A DNA stretch of 64,000 nucleotides. Origin: Amaranthus tricolor (lineage: Eukaryota; Streptophyta; Magnoliopsida; Caryophyllales; Amaranthaceae). Shown piece after piece: positions 37,997-49,100 of this stretch; the first letter of the stretch is position 1, and each line of letters opens with the position of its first letter. Both the position numbers and the translations under genes were made by a program. Location: the NCBI RefSeq assembly GCF_026212465.1, contig NC_080060.1:20088843-20152842 (forward strand), in the 5' to 3' direction. Below the pieces are notes generated by a model, which saw only the letters and a list, made by a program, of their open reading frames with translations, did not search any database and was not told where the DNA came from.

Positions 37997-38360
37997 AGTA
38001 TATTTTTTTTACATTTAAAAGAAAATATTTACTTATAAAAAACCAATATACTTATTTTAAGACTATAATAAAGAATATTAACTCAAGATATAAAATTTAA
38101 CTAGAAATATAGTGGGTATCGACTAAAAATGATGCAGTAAAACTTGCAAATGTTGACATATAAATGAAAATGATGATGAGGAACTGAAAAATGTTTAAAA
38201 CCGGCCAGGTTCGGATTTCGGTTGGGCTCAACCTAGTTTTTTTTTCCCAATATTTTCGGGTCAAGTCAATTCAGGTTGCTGGTAAGTTAGACCCACTAAT
38301 TTTTGATCTAATCAAATTTTGACGTACATGATTACTTCCATGTTAAGGTTTTATTTTAAC

Positions 38361-38697
38361 AATTGTTGTCTTGAGAAACCGTCTCTTTGAGAGACGTTTC
38401 TCAAGCTTCACTTACAGTGTCCTTAATGCAATGCCTACTTACAATATTTTTAATATATATCGAGAAACTTAGCCTACTAGTCTACATATCATATTCTTAA
38501 TGCCTACCTAGAAACTTAGCCTACTAGCCTACATACCATATCTTAATGCCTACTTACAATATACTTAATGTCCACCGAGTAAGTACTTAAGTATTTACAA
38601 TATTCTAAATGCCTAACGAGAAACTTACTTTCTATTTTTCTTTTTGAGCCAGCACAATTAAAAATAGTCTCTCAAAAGATACCGTCTCACAACAATT
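38361..38697 (-). mobile_element. GAGAC-terminal MITE-like element (copy 2)
   Basis: Inverted ends: AATTGTTGTCTTGAGAAACC at 38361 and, in reverse complement at the right, AAATTGTTGTGAGACGGTAT. Each is followed by a TTTGAGAGAC-type motif. The interior holds repeated units CTTAATGCCTACTTACAATA, the reverse complement of those in copy 1 (21925-22375). Confidence 0.7.
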
Positions 38698-39049
38698 TTT
38701 TGTTATTTTAATTACTTCTCAATTTCTTTGCCTTAAAGCGCATCATTATGTCAATGTGAAAACATTTTCTTATGTTAGTCATCATTTCCCCTTTAATATT
38801 TTGGATTAAGATTTCTGTATTGTAGGTTTTTAGTGTGTGAAAACATCATCTTCTTTATCTTATTCGGTTCACTATATTTTCGTTATATGCTTCATTAAGT
38901 TTGGCAGAGGGTAAATGAAAAAAATGACAAAAAAAAAAACAAATCAATGAAAAAAATGAATACAAACCTAACTCTTTATAGAAATATTTAGTAAAATTAA
39001 ATATAAACTATTAGTTGTTTATTAGAAAAAATATACTAACAAACCAAAA
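38698..39049. other. AT-rich spacer, nothing recognised
   Basis: No open frame or repeat. Confidence 0.4.
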
Positions 39050-39334
39050 TCAAATGAAAAAGTCAATTAAAGTATCATCCTCACTCTCCGACTGACCCAA
39101 GGTCTTCTTCATCAGACCACCTCCTAGCAAACTTATCCTCATACCCATACATATCATAGTCGAACCTGCCTTTGTTTTAATCATATACATGCATTTTCTA
39201 AAATATTGGACACTCTCATTATCATGTACCCTCCATATATCTAAGTTACAGACTTCCCTCCAAACCGTGTCTGGATCAAATTTTGGTGCACCCCTTGTCT
39301 CTTTGGGGGTATGTGGATCCCTTATCCATATGTC
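39050..39334 (-). CDS. Unrecognised coding-like segment
   Basis: On the minus strand, after an acceptor-like ATCAG (39335-39339), a 95-codon frame runs to TGA (39050-39052). It contains a protein-like stretch (DPDTVWREVCNLDIWRVHDN). In the second half a different frame looks more natural (YGYEDKFARRWSDEEDLGS), suggesting a frameshift near 39180. It lies just inside the primer-binding site of the minus-strand gypsy-type element but does not look like a known gag. It may be a gene fragment carried by the retroelement. I do not recognise the family. Confidence 0.3.
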   Translation of the reverse strand, partial: DIWIRDPHTPKETRGAPKFDPDTVWREVCNLDIWRVHDNESVQYFRKCMYMIKTKAGSTMICMGMRISLLGGGLMKKTLGQSESEDDTLIDFFI

Positions 39335-39554
39335 CTGATTACAAAACGAGAAAGAAAAGAAAAAAATATATAAATATTACATCACAATCTCTTACACACG
39401 TTTGACAACAGTCTAATTCCACACTAAGTAGCCTTATAGGCTAAAATACAAAACATACATCACGAGGTCACATTTAGACCATTTTCGTCCCAAATTACTA
39501 TTCACCCAACACTCTACTAAGGTCGATTATTTCTTTATCATTTTAAGAACGTTG

Positions 39555-39566
39555 GCTCTGATACCA
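39555..39566 (-). other. tRNA-Met primer-binding site of a minus-strand LTR retroelement
   Basis: GCTCTGATACCA is the exact reverse complement of TGGTATCAGAGC, the initiator tRNA-Met primer-binding site of plant LTR elements. The LTR begins two bases to the right. Confidence 0.8.
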
Positions 39567-39568
39567 AT

Positions 39569-41405
39569 TGTAATAGTCCTAGTTAAAGTGAACCGAATAA
39601 ATTCACACAAATATGAATTCCGGTCCACACATTGGACATTAAATTAAACCACTTCTAGGACCGATGACGTTCTAGTGATAAAGAGATAAAATAGTTATGA
39701 CGAAATAACAAGACAGCGGAAGTCTAAAATTACAACTTGAGAACCTACTGGCCTCTTCAATCTAAATACAATCCAGTTCAAAATGTACTTACTGAAATAA
39801 AAATAATAAAGTATGAATGATAAAATTTTATTAGTAATTCCGGGCACGATAGTCAACTCGAATACAGGTTTTATTAGAATAGTCCTCACACATTAGACCC
39901 CACCTGCAAGTCAACTTATTATTCGTCGAATGACAACATCATAGCAAGTTCCAAAGCACATAACAATACACGTCAGAGACAACATACAATGTAGTATATT
40001 AGTTACATACAAGCAATGAGTTCATCCTAGCATGCAAAGGTTCTATTAATTAAATATCACGTTTGTCTTTCCAGACTCCAACTCATGTCGTTGCCCGTCC
40101 AGTTATGTCGACAGTGTATTCTCAAAATTTTGGAGGAATACACAAGGGAGAGCTAATCCCAAGGCAACCTCTGACCTAAGACGTTACCTGTCTTGTTCGG
40201 GTCGTCAAAGGCAAAAGTATGCATACTCCCATGGTGACCGTAATGATCCAAAACTGCCATGGGAACAATAACAATGGTATTCCATTTCCAGTTAAGTAGC
40301 CCCATTTGGGTAATCACACAGCCATCCTTAAATTACAATTTACACTCTTTACAAATTATTTTGGGGGTCTAAATCTTACGTGATATACAACACCACAACA
40401 TAGAATGAGCACAACATTTCTTTACATAACCAATTACAATTGTATGGTCTAAGCGTGTACCTTAGTAGCACGATTAAAGCAACTCAAGCGCTTCGCGATT
40501 TGAATCTCAACCTCTTATAAATTGAGGTCCTAAACACAACACACATATAAAAATCACGTATTAGAATGTGTTTACACATTTGATCCACTCCATACATTTA
40601 AAGCACTACTAAAACTTTATAATTTTAAATTATTTCTCACAAATTTCAAAAAATTCCAAAAATTAAATCTAACCAGTAACTTAAAAGGCCATTTCAGAAA
40701 GTTTAGAAAATTCAAACGAAAAATCCAACTTCACCACTGCGTCCGAAAGGCATCAATTACCTTGGGTACCAAATTTCATGATTTCTAACATCCATTTACT
40801 ATTTTTAATTAATTTTAGTGTTTAACGAGTTTTGAATACAACGGATAAGTGAAACGACAACAAAACACACTCGATATCTCGGATCGGGGCGCGACTGTCG
40901 AGACAGTAGCTATTGTCACGTTATTTTTTTATATATATTTTTTATATTATTATTTTAATCATTAAATCCTTTTCATCTCATCCTTATAATTACATGACTA
41001 ATCTACAATACATACAAACCCACATTCCTTACTACTAATTGAATCTCAATAGTGAACCAACCAAAACTCTTAACACTTACGCATCTCAATATATATACAT
41101 ACATCCACTCATATACAAAACTTCATTATTAACTCAATTCATAATCAAGACACGAAGAATCATCGAATTAAAATATTCCAATAAATCATAAATTAAAAAA
41201 AAACATTTCAACATAAAAGAAAAATCATGAACCCTTAAGTTGTGACAATTAAATAAAATAATTCCACAACACTTAATTCCCTTAACAAATTAAGATATTA
41301 TTAGAGAATCATAATCTAAAAAAAAAACAACTTCCTCAATCAAGATATATAAACACAATCCTTCAAGCAAATTAAATTTTGTTAAAGAATTATGAACTCA
41401 TGAGT
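39569..41405 (-). repeat. Gypsy-type LTR (minus strand), truncated or interrupted at its right side
   Basis: Begins TGTAATAGTCC just right of the primer-binding site. The motif GCGGAAGTCT near 39716 and a GC-richer block (40150-40330) with GTATGCATACTCCCATGGTGA are of the type seen in long plant gypsy LTRs. The right boundary is not visible; a CACTA end starts at 41410. The internal region to the left is short (39050-39554), so most of the element is missing. Confidence 0.55.
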
Positions 41406-41409
41406 GACT

Positions 41410-41963
41410 CACTACTACAAAAAAGGGAAAAGGGAACATACATAAAGAGAACTCTTAAATAGAAAAGAGATCTCTTAGACCAAAGAAAACAATGTTCTAA
41501 CATAACAGTTCTCTTTGTTAAAAGGGAACATGCATAAAGAGAACTCCTAAATAGAAAAGAGATCTCTTAGACCAAAGAAAACAATGTTTTAACATAGCAG
41601 TTCTCTTTGTTAATCTCTTTGACCCACAACTTGACCAAAGAGAACTCCTTAATTTCCTAGTAGTAAGTTCTCTTAATTTTTCTTAAAAATTTCACACTAA
41701 AAAACCGCCAAATTGAAAATAATATGAAAATTTAGTTTGTCCCAAAGAATATGCAATTGAACCACCATTCATACCACTATCCCTAGCTCTCTTCGACAAC
41801 CTTTTTTCCCCCAAAATTAATCTTCAAAAATTCTTCAAATTATCAATAATCGCTACTATCATCAACAATTGTCAGTAGTTTGACGCGATTATACTCACCA
41901 ACGCCATTGACTTCTCGATCTAGGGTTCGTTGTAAGCACTATAATCATTCTCAAATCGGCGAT
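41410..41963 (+). mobile_element. CACTA element, left end fragment
   Basis: Starts CACTACTACAAAAAAGGG, a standard CACTA terminus, and is followed by repeats with AAAGAGAACTC / GTTCTCTTTG in both orientations as subterminal motifs. No right end is found in the window. Confidence 0.65.
41432..41615 (+). repeat. Tandem duplication of 92 bp in the CACTA end
   Basis: GGGAACAT-CATAAAGAGAAC...GTTCTCTTTGTTA is present twice (period 92 bp) with only a few differences. Confidence 0.85.
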
Positions 41964-42260
41964 CACTACAAGAAAAATCATTTTTAGCAATAAGTTTTAG
42001 TAACGACTATATTTTTTTCGTTGCGAAAAATACAAGTTGTTGCGAAATTTGTTGTTATTGCTAAATAATCGTTGCAATAAGAAAAAAATTAACTTCCCCA
42101 CCACTTAAAATAATTTATCGATATAACCTTATTTTTTGCAACGACAAATTTAATTGTTAAAATTAAAAAAATAATTCGTAACTATATATATCATTGCAAA
42201 AAATAAATTAATATACAGATATAACAAAGTCGTTGCAAATCTTTTACTAATAATTAATGT
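41964..42260 (+). mobile_element. Second CACTA-like left end, nested or adjacent
   Basis: Starts CACTACAAGAAAAATCA and continues with repeated TTGC(A)ACGA / CGTTGCAA motifs, the usual subterminal architecture. No right end was found. It belongs to a different family from the one at 41410. Confidence 0.6.
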
Positions 42261-42866
42261 GGGGAAATATACAAAATTGAGTTTATTACAATCATGATTC
42301 TATTCTATATACTAAAGCAAAGACCACCTAATGACATGTGTTAGCCTCTGGTAAAAAAAATTTTCCGCTCAAATTAGTTTCTCATATACACTTTTTTATA
42401 CTTTATTGTAGCTTTCACGCCAAGATTACTATACATTAATGCATACTATTGTAATAAATTTGACTAATAATTTTGCCTATTTAAGATCAACAAGTCTTAG
42501 ATAAGATTGTCCTACTGTGAGACGAGCCCATACAAACAGCCTATTAAAAAACATAAAAAAAAATAAAAAACTGATTTTTAACATATATATGAGGTGGTGG
42601 TTATTTATTTTTAAACATCTTGGGTTTACCCAATTGGAAATTAGAGAAAAAAATTTATTTTCCAAACCTCCAAATTAAAAAAAAAAAAAGAAAAAAAAAC
42701 GAAAAGAAGACTTTTCAGTTTCATTTTCTTCTTTTCCTCCAAATTCTAACCTCGAACACCACCACCACCTTCTTTGTCTTCGTCTTCGTTTTCTCTTCAC
42801 GATCTCTCTTCATTTTCTTTACTTTCTTTCCTTCGTCTATAATTTTTTGTTGCCTATTGTCGAAAT
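42261..42866. promoter_or_regulatory. Upstream region of the UBP12/13-like fragment, pyrimidine-rich leader
   Basis: The last roughly 150 bp (42715-42850) are CT-rich (TTTCATTTTCTTCTTTTCC), typical of a plant 5' UTR. The rest is AT-rich without features. The leader's presence suggests the gene fragment was copied as genomic DNA with its promoter side. Confidence 0.4.
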
Positions 42867-44254
42867 ATGGATCGGATTGGTGTTTTGCAGCAAGAAGACG
42901 ATGAGATGCTCGTTCCGAATTCTGATATTACCGATAATCATCAACCTATGGAAGGTTTGATTTGATAATTTGTTGCATTTTCGTTGTTTATTTTGTTAAT
43001 TATTGATTCTTGATTTGATCTGTTTATTTTAATTTGTGAGTACGTTAATGGCATCGATTAGGGTTTTTGATTCGCCTGGATTCTATTCTTTTGTGTTTCA
43101 GTTGTTGCGCAAGCCGAATCTGCGAGTACTAATAATAATAATGCTGAGATTCAACCTGTGGAGGATCCATCTTCGTCTAGGTTTACTTGGAAAATTGATA
43201 ATTTCTCGAGGTTGAATGCTAAGAAGCATTATTCGGAAGTGTTTGTTGTTGGCGGTTTTAAATGGTAGTGTGAATTTTTTATGTTAGTTGTGTAGTTTAC
43301 TTAATGGCGAAAATGGAAAATGTCGTGGTTGGTTAGTAAATATATAATTATTGTTGCAGGAGGATACTTATATTTCCTAAAGGGAACAATGTGGATTACT
43401 TGTCGATGCATCTTGATGTTGCTGATGCTCAGACTTTGCCTTATGGGTGGAGTAGGTATGCACAGTTCAGCGTAGCTGTGGTCAATCAAATTCATAACAA
43501 GTATTCGGTGAGAAAAGGTATAAATTTCAGTAATTGATTTATGCTTTTAATCTGCATTTATTCTTATAGATTACAAAGGCCGTAATAAGTTGCAAGCAAC
43601 AATTCAGATGTCTGATTGGATTTGTTAATTTATTGATTGATATTGAAGGTATTGCCTGATTAGAACTCGTTTTTTGTAAACTTATTAATCAAGGGCATAT
43701 GGCCTGCTTTTGAAGATGCATATTTGAGGTGGGCATAGTTTATTTGTATATTTTTAAATACTTTTTTCTTTTAGGTATGTTTACACCCGGAGTGTTAGAG
43801 ATGGATAACAATAGGAGACGCAGTCTGCTTGTGTGTTGCATCTCCATTGTTATTTAGGTTTTGAGTGCTGCTTATGAATTATGATACTCAATGTGTTGCC
43901 CTTTTACACATTTTAAGATCCACTGAAAGTACACTTAAGTTTGTCCTCCCCATGCTAATTTATACTTATGGACTACATTTATTAAGCAGTGGCATGGCCA
44001 ATTTCCTAATGGTAATAAAGTTCTGATTCTTGGAGAAGAAATATCTTGCTCTTATTTGTATGTTTAAGTCGTTTTGCTCACCAATGTGACACTTTATACA
44101 ACATATAAATTTCCATTGTGTAAATTTGCAGATACACAACACTAGTTCAATGCTCGGGAAAGTGACTGGGGGTTTACATCATTTATGCCTTTAAGTGAGT
44201 TATATGATCCTAGCAGAGGTTATCTTGTGAATGATACCGTCGTTGTTGAGGCTT
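42867..44254 (+). pseudogene. UBP12/UBP13-like deubiquitinase, N-terminal MATH-domain fragment
   Basis: Four exons with intact introns are present: 42867-42954, 43102-43264, 43360-43517 and 44132-44254. They encode the N-terminal DDEMLVPNSD motif and the MATH/TRAF domain of ubiquitin C-terminal hydrolase 12/13 (FTWKIDNFSR, FVVGGFKW, RILIFPKGNN, YGWSRYAQFSVAVVNQIH, WGFTSFMPLSELYDPSRGYL). Phases join correctly at each junction, but exon 4 has TAG at 44143-44145 where the family has Gln. The sequence stops at VVVEA and runs straight into a gypsy reverse transcriptase with a few bases of overlap (about 44252-44255). The catalytic USP domain and about 950 residues are missing. It is a truncated genomic duplicate; any short transcript would make a MATH-only product. 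Confidence 0.88.
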
Positions 44255-45077
44255 GACTGGAGCACCCAGCACTTTCATGAGACTTATGAATGAGGTGCTA
44301 AGACCATTTTTGGGGAAATTCATAGTTGTCTACCTAGATGACATACTCATTTACAGCAGGGGAATAACAGAGCACCTAAGTCATCTTCAACAGTTGTTCG
44401 AGGTATTAAGGAAGCAGAGGTTATATGCAAAATTAGAGAAATGCAATTTCTTTTTACCTGAGGTTACTTTCTTAGGGTACATAATAGGAAAAACAGGGGT
44501 AAAGGTAGACCCAAGCAAAGTGCAAGCTATTAAGGATTGGCCTGTACCCACTACACTGACACAAATTAGATCCTTCCATGGATTAGCTTCTTTCTACAGG
44601 AGGTTCATTAAGAACTTCAGCACCACCATGACACCTATTACTGAATGCACAAAGAAGGGAAGGAGTGAATGCAATGCAGAGGCACAAAAAGCCTTTGACA
44701 CTATTAAGGACCTTATGAGCAGAGCACCCATACTTAAGCATATTAACAGTGTTCCTAACTTGTCACCTACGCCAATGGTACATAAAGGGCAGAACCAGGT
44801 CAAGGATGCTTTCCAAAAACTAAACATGACCTCAAGATACTATGTTGGGAACAAGGAAGCCAAGACTACAACAAGGAACAACAGCATACACTTGGAAATG
44901 GGAACAGACAGTAGATCCCAGACCAAAGCATTTTCTGACGACCAGCAGACCTTGCTGAGTCTCCTGAGCGCAGACCCGTATCACCCAGACCCTGATCAAG
45001 GTTGGGACGTCATCCTTGAACATGAACCAAGCCATCAAGGGTCCAAGACCTCACTCATAGTCCACGTGGAGTCTTAG
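44253..45077 (+). pseudogene. Ty3/gypsy pol fragment (reverse transcriptase plus unrelated 3' tail)
   Basis: A 274-codon open frame begins inside the RT ([20 protein letters not shown]) and shows the catalytic [10 protein letters not shown] motif near 44330 and the thumb/connection region ([27 protein letters not shown]). It then jumps, near 44740, to a low-similarity C-terminal segment that ends just before the polypurine tract. RNase H and integrase are missing, so this is an internally deleted gypsy element whose 5' half was lost at the junction with the UBP12/13 fragment. Confidence 0.8.
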
Positions 45078-45087
45078 AGGTTGAGTG

Positions 45088-45097
45088 AAAGGAGGGA
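45088..45097 (+). other. Polypurine tract of the gypsy fragment
   Basis: AAAGGAGGGA immediately precedes the LTR start TGTCTGACAG. Confidence 0.7.
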
Positions 45098-45620
45098 TGT
45101 CTGACAGATTTTCTAGCTCAGAATTCGCCTAAGTGTTTTGTCTTTTGTTTTCTATTTTTAGGCGTTTTGTATTTAGTACGTGTTCTTTAATCAAGCGTGT
45201 GATTAGTTTTAGCCGTTAAGGTAGTTGAGTGCTCTATATAAGGAGAGCCTCATCCCATGTAATAAACGTTCAAGCATTCAGTTTCATTTGATTCAATACA
45301 TAGAGGTATTTCAGAAAGTTGTTTCTGTTTTCCTTCTTTGAAGTTGACGGTGACTTCATCAAGGGTATACGGAGTATCCTTTGATCTTTGTGGGTTCAAG
45401 GATTGTGGAACAATCATTGGCACTGCAAGGAAACCGTAAGTACAATTCCTGGAAGGCATTATACATCTATCGTGGGTATAAGAATGTTGATACAGACGCT
45501 GAGCACCATCATCAGAAAACCAAGAAAGGATTTGTTGGCTCTGTTCCTGTGTGTTAAGTGTTGTGTTCATCATCGTTTGTTGTTTGTGTGTGTATAATCA
45601 ATCAAGGCTTCCGCTAAACA
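45098..45620 (+). repeat. LTR of the gypsy fragment, about 523 bp
   Basis: Starts TGTCTGACAG after the polypurine tract and has the TATA-like CTCTATATAAGG (about 45231-45242). It may end CCGCTAAACA at 45620. Its last part and the following 45 bp are similar to the insert in the CACTA intron at 18661 and 19538 (reverse complement). Confidence 0.6.
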
Positions 45621-45664
45621 TTAACCCTTGCATAATCAAGGCCTTAATCAGCCCTGGTTTTGCA
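45600..45664 (-). repeat. Segment shared with the CACTA intron inserts
   Basis: AAGGCCTTAATCAGCCCTGG and flanking bases match, in reverse complement, the inserts of about 340 bp at 18661-19000 and 19538-19880. Confidence 0.75.
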
Positions 45665-45779
45665 TCATTATACTATATCTTGGAAAACCAAGAAACAACA
45701 TACGGTCCCTCGTTCTTCTTGGGGGTGGGGGGTGAGTATAGGGACATGGCAGCTATTACTTCGGAAAAAAGTAGCTCAA

Positions 45780-46073
45780 AGCCCTTCTTATGAGTTTGGG
45801 AGTGAATCATACTAGTGCTATGCCCTTGTTTTGTGACAATCAGACGGCTCTTTACATTGCTCAAAATCTGGTCTTTCATAAACGGACAAAGCATATTGAA
45901 GTTGATTTCTATTATGTTCACGATGCTTTTCAAGATGGAACCATTATTACTAGTCATGTGTTCATTGATGATCAACTTGCAGATATATTTACTAAAGCTC
46001 TTGGGAAGCGCAAATTTCTATATTTACTACGCAAGTTGGGCATTTATAATCTTCAAACTTCAACTTGAGGGGG
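45780..46073 (+). pseudogene. Copia RNase H / C-terminal fragment
   Basis: A 92-codon frame (45790-46068) encodes the end of a copia polyprotein: LFCDNQTALYIAQN, FHKRTKHIEVDFYYVHDAF and DQLADIFTKAL. It is followed by a GAGGGGG polypurine tract and a putative LTR start TGATATAGTCAG (46074), which is cut off after about 20 bp by the gypsy-type LTR at 46094. The 5' remainder of the element is absent. Confidence 0.8.
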
Positions 46074-46093
46074 TGATATAGTCAGTGTATATT

Positions 46094-49000
46094 TGTAACA
46101 GGAGCGGCAATCTCGATACATAATTAACATTTAATAATAATGTTTAATACATGAATATTGCGGAAGTCTCAAAATGACGAACTGTTAAAAACTTTAAATC
46201 ATAAAAACTGAAACTGTTTAAAACAAAAGTAAATATTACATTTGATAAGAAATATTGTTTGCTAAAAAATACATCATCATCAAGTCATCAATGAAGATAC
46301 AAAAAGCAGCTAATTTCTCGATATATAGTAATTGCTGTGGCCTGGATCGGAACCTGAACTAAATCCTGCAAAATGCTGCCATCCATGATACGGATGACAG
46401 CCGATTGAATCGGTCAGCGCTTAACGCCGAGCATAACTTTCTATCCAGCTCAAAATACGAAAATTATATGCTACATTTACAAAATAATAATTTAAGCACG
46501 AACTTATAATTAATTAACATCACCGTATACTTTTACCATATTCTTTTTTTGTTCCATACTTTTAAGTCATTAAAATACCATTCTCAATTCTGACAGAAGT
46601 ACGTTACTGCCACTTATACAATTCAATAATCTTAACACTTAAGTAAGTTCATTTGGTTAATACTCATAACCGTACCATGCATCATAGCATAAACACTAAT
46701 CAAGTTTATCACTGATCAACAAACACATCAATATGACACCTGATATATGTAAGGGTCTGGTTAGGTGAGGATCGTAGTCCTAAACCCTAACTGTGGTGGG
46801 AGTCGTCACCCCTCTAATACATTTTATGCTCGACCTCTACAGGAAAGGTAGCTAACCCCCTGTCTTACACTGCATTTTACGTGCCGGCCAACACGGGCGT
46901 CGGGATTTTACATGCCGGTCCATGGTTCGACATTACCTTACTATTAGGGTCATTCAACCAATATTCATTCACACAAGTACATCACATTTTTATTACTACA
47001 ATTTGACATTGACTTTGACTTTGACCAGCTTAGGTGATAACCTCTTTTATTTAATAAAATTCTAAATCATAATGTAAAATTAACCTTTATGTCTTTATAC
47101 ATTCATTATTAAATTTTTATACATTAAATTTTATTTATAAATTTATTTTTAATAGCTCGCTAAATTCACACTAATAACTTAATATTCTATCAATAGTTTC
47201 CAGATTAATATTTTATACAAATAGCTACTAAAATCTATCCCTCTTTAAATATGTTCCCAAAATCAACATTTTCAACTTTACAATGAATAAAACTTTATTC
47301 TCTTTACAAAAATCAAATATTCTAATTAAAATTCAAGTTAAAAATTGCATCATTTGGATAAGTTTCTAAAATTCTACAAGTTCACCAAAAATCAATATTT
47401 CAAGTTTAGAAAAATAAGTAAACTTATTAGGTTTGCAAAAATCAACATTCTAGTTGTAAAACAAATAAAACTTATAATTTCACAAAAATCAATATTTATA
47501 GTTTAAAAAACAAGTCAAACTTATAATTTTCACAAAAGTCAATATTTCTAATTATAAAACAAGTAAAACTTGTAATTTCACAAAATCAATATATCACACA
47601 TAGTTTGAGCGACAAGTTTACTAAAAAAATACTTTTACATCATTTTACATAAATTTTGGTGAAATAGTTAGCAAATAAAATATTATGTACTAAATGGTGA
47701 TTAAAAGTTACTTTTATTATGAAATCTCATGTATTCAAGAAAAACACTTCAATATTTAATAACTTATAAAAATTTCTCAAAAATATCTTTTTAAATTTTT
47801 ATCTTATTATTATCACAAAAATACTTGTAATAATTTAAAATAGTAAATCAAACTGTTTTTTTTTATTATTATTATATGATAGTGGTTCGAATGGCCTATG
47901 AGTGTTTTGGGCCCTTTTCACATAAAAAGAATGACTTAATTTAATTTATCATACTAAATCCTAGATTTAAATAATTAACATAACCACTTACAAAAATAAA
48001 AACTTTACGCAATAACATGGAAATTTATTATAAATTTAAGGATAAACTTATATCTCAAAATAAAGTATAATAACAATATTCTTAATATAATCATACTTAG
48101 TAAAATACGTTCATAAAATAACTTACTACCTTATAAACTAGTTTGAAAGCTAATATAAAGATATTAATAAAAATTCTAACATAAAAAAAAAATAATAACA
48201 TTCCTAATGTAACACTTAACTCATAAACATACTAGCACTAGTTTATAACAAAATCATACTTAATATAACTAGAATATAATTTTCACCCAACTTCCTAAAC
48301 TTGTTCAAAGATTATTAAATTAACATACTAAAAATACTTTTAGCATACACATACTTAATATAATCTTGATCATAGTTTCATTAAACTAACTTCCTATTAA
48401 AAACATATCAACATATTTCATACTTTGCATATTATAAAGTAAATATAATGTAAAATTCCACAAAAAGAGTAGGGTAAGAAGTTATACCATACTAACACCA
48501 AGAATTAGTACTTAGTACTAATTAGAAAAATAATAAGAAATAAAACCCTCCAAGATAGATAATAATGCTTCAAAGATAATTAATCCAAACTCCCAAAATT
48601 AATGATGCTCTTCTAGCTTCCAAAATAATTAAATCCAAACTCCAAAAATAATAATACATTAAGTATCAAAAGTAATAACCCAATAATGCTCCATAATGAT
48701 GATGATTTAGCTAAATAAAGAGTGTTCTGAGCTCTATCTTCTTGAATTTCTTCAACTAATAATAAAGGTATTTAGGTAGTAAGATTTAAATGAAGTGAAA
48801 ATGTAAGAAAGAATGTTAGAAAGATTTGATGATGGTGGTGTAAGTGATCTCATGGCTAAGGGAGGTATTTATAATGGGTTTGGGCAACTTTGTAGTTCAT
48901 TAGATTGTATGAAAAAGTACCTTAGGAGTATGGAAGAAGGTTAACTTGTGTAAGTGATTTAGAGTGTGTAAGTGAATAGGTAAGAGTTAGAGTGTGTAAG

Positions 49001-49100
49001 CTAAGTGAATATGTATGAGTTTGGAGTGTAGAAGAATGTTAGCTTGTGTAAGGAAATGATGATAACTTGTGTAAGTGATGAACATCTTGGGTTACTATAG
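46094..49100 (-). repeat. Gypsy-type LTR (minus strand), about 3 kb
   Basis: Begins TGTAACAGG, with GCGGAAGTCT 70 bp in, then GC-richer blocks (TGCTGCCATCCATGATACGG and GGTCAGCGCTTAACG near 46370-46430; GTGCCGGCC near 46881) of the kind found in plant chromovirus LTRs. A minus-strand TATA box (TATAAATACC in reverse at 48864-48873) lies toward the right. The right boundary is uncertain. It interrupts a copia LTR at its left side. Confidence 0.55.

Noticed and set aside
39548..39570. tRNA-Met-like sequence
   Set aside because: Only the 12-14 bp complement of the tRNA 3' end is present; it is a retroelement primer-binding site, not a tRNA gene.
42867..44254. Functional UBP12/13 gene
   Set aside because: It has a stop in exon 4, no catalytic USP domain, and a direct fusion to retroelement sequence; no later UBP exon is recognisable in the window.
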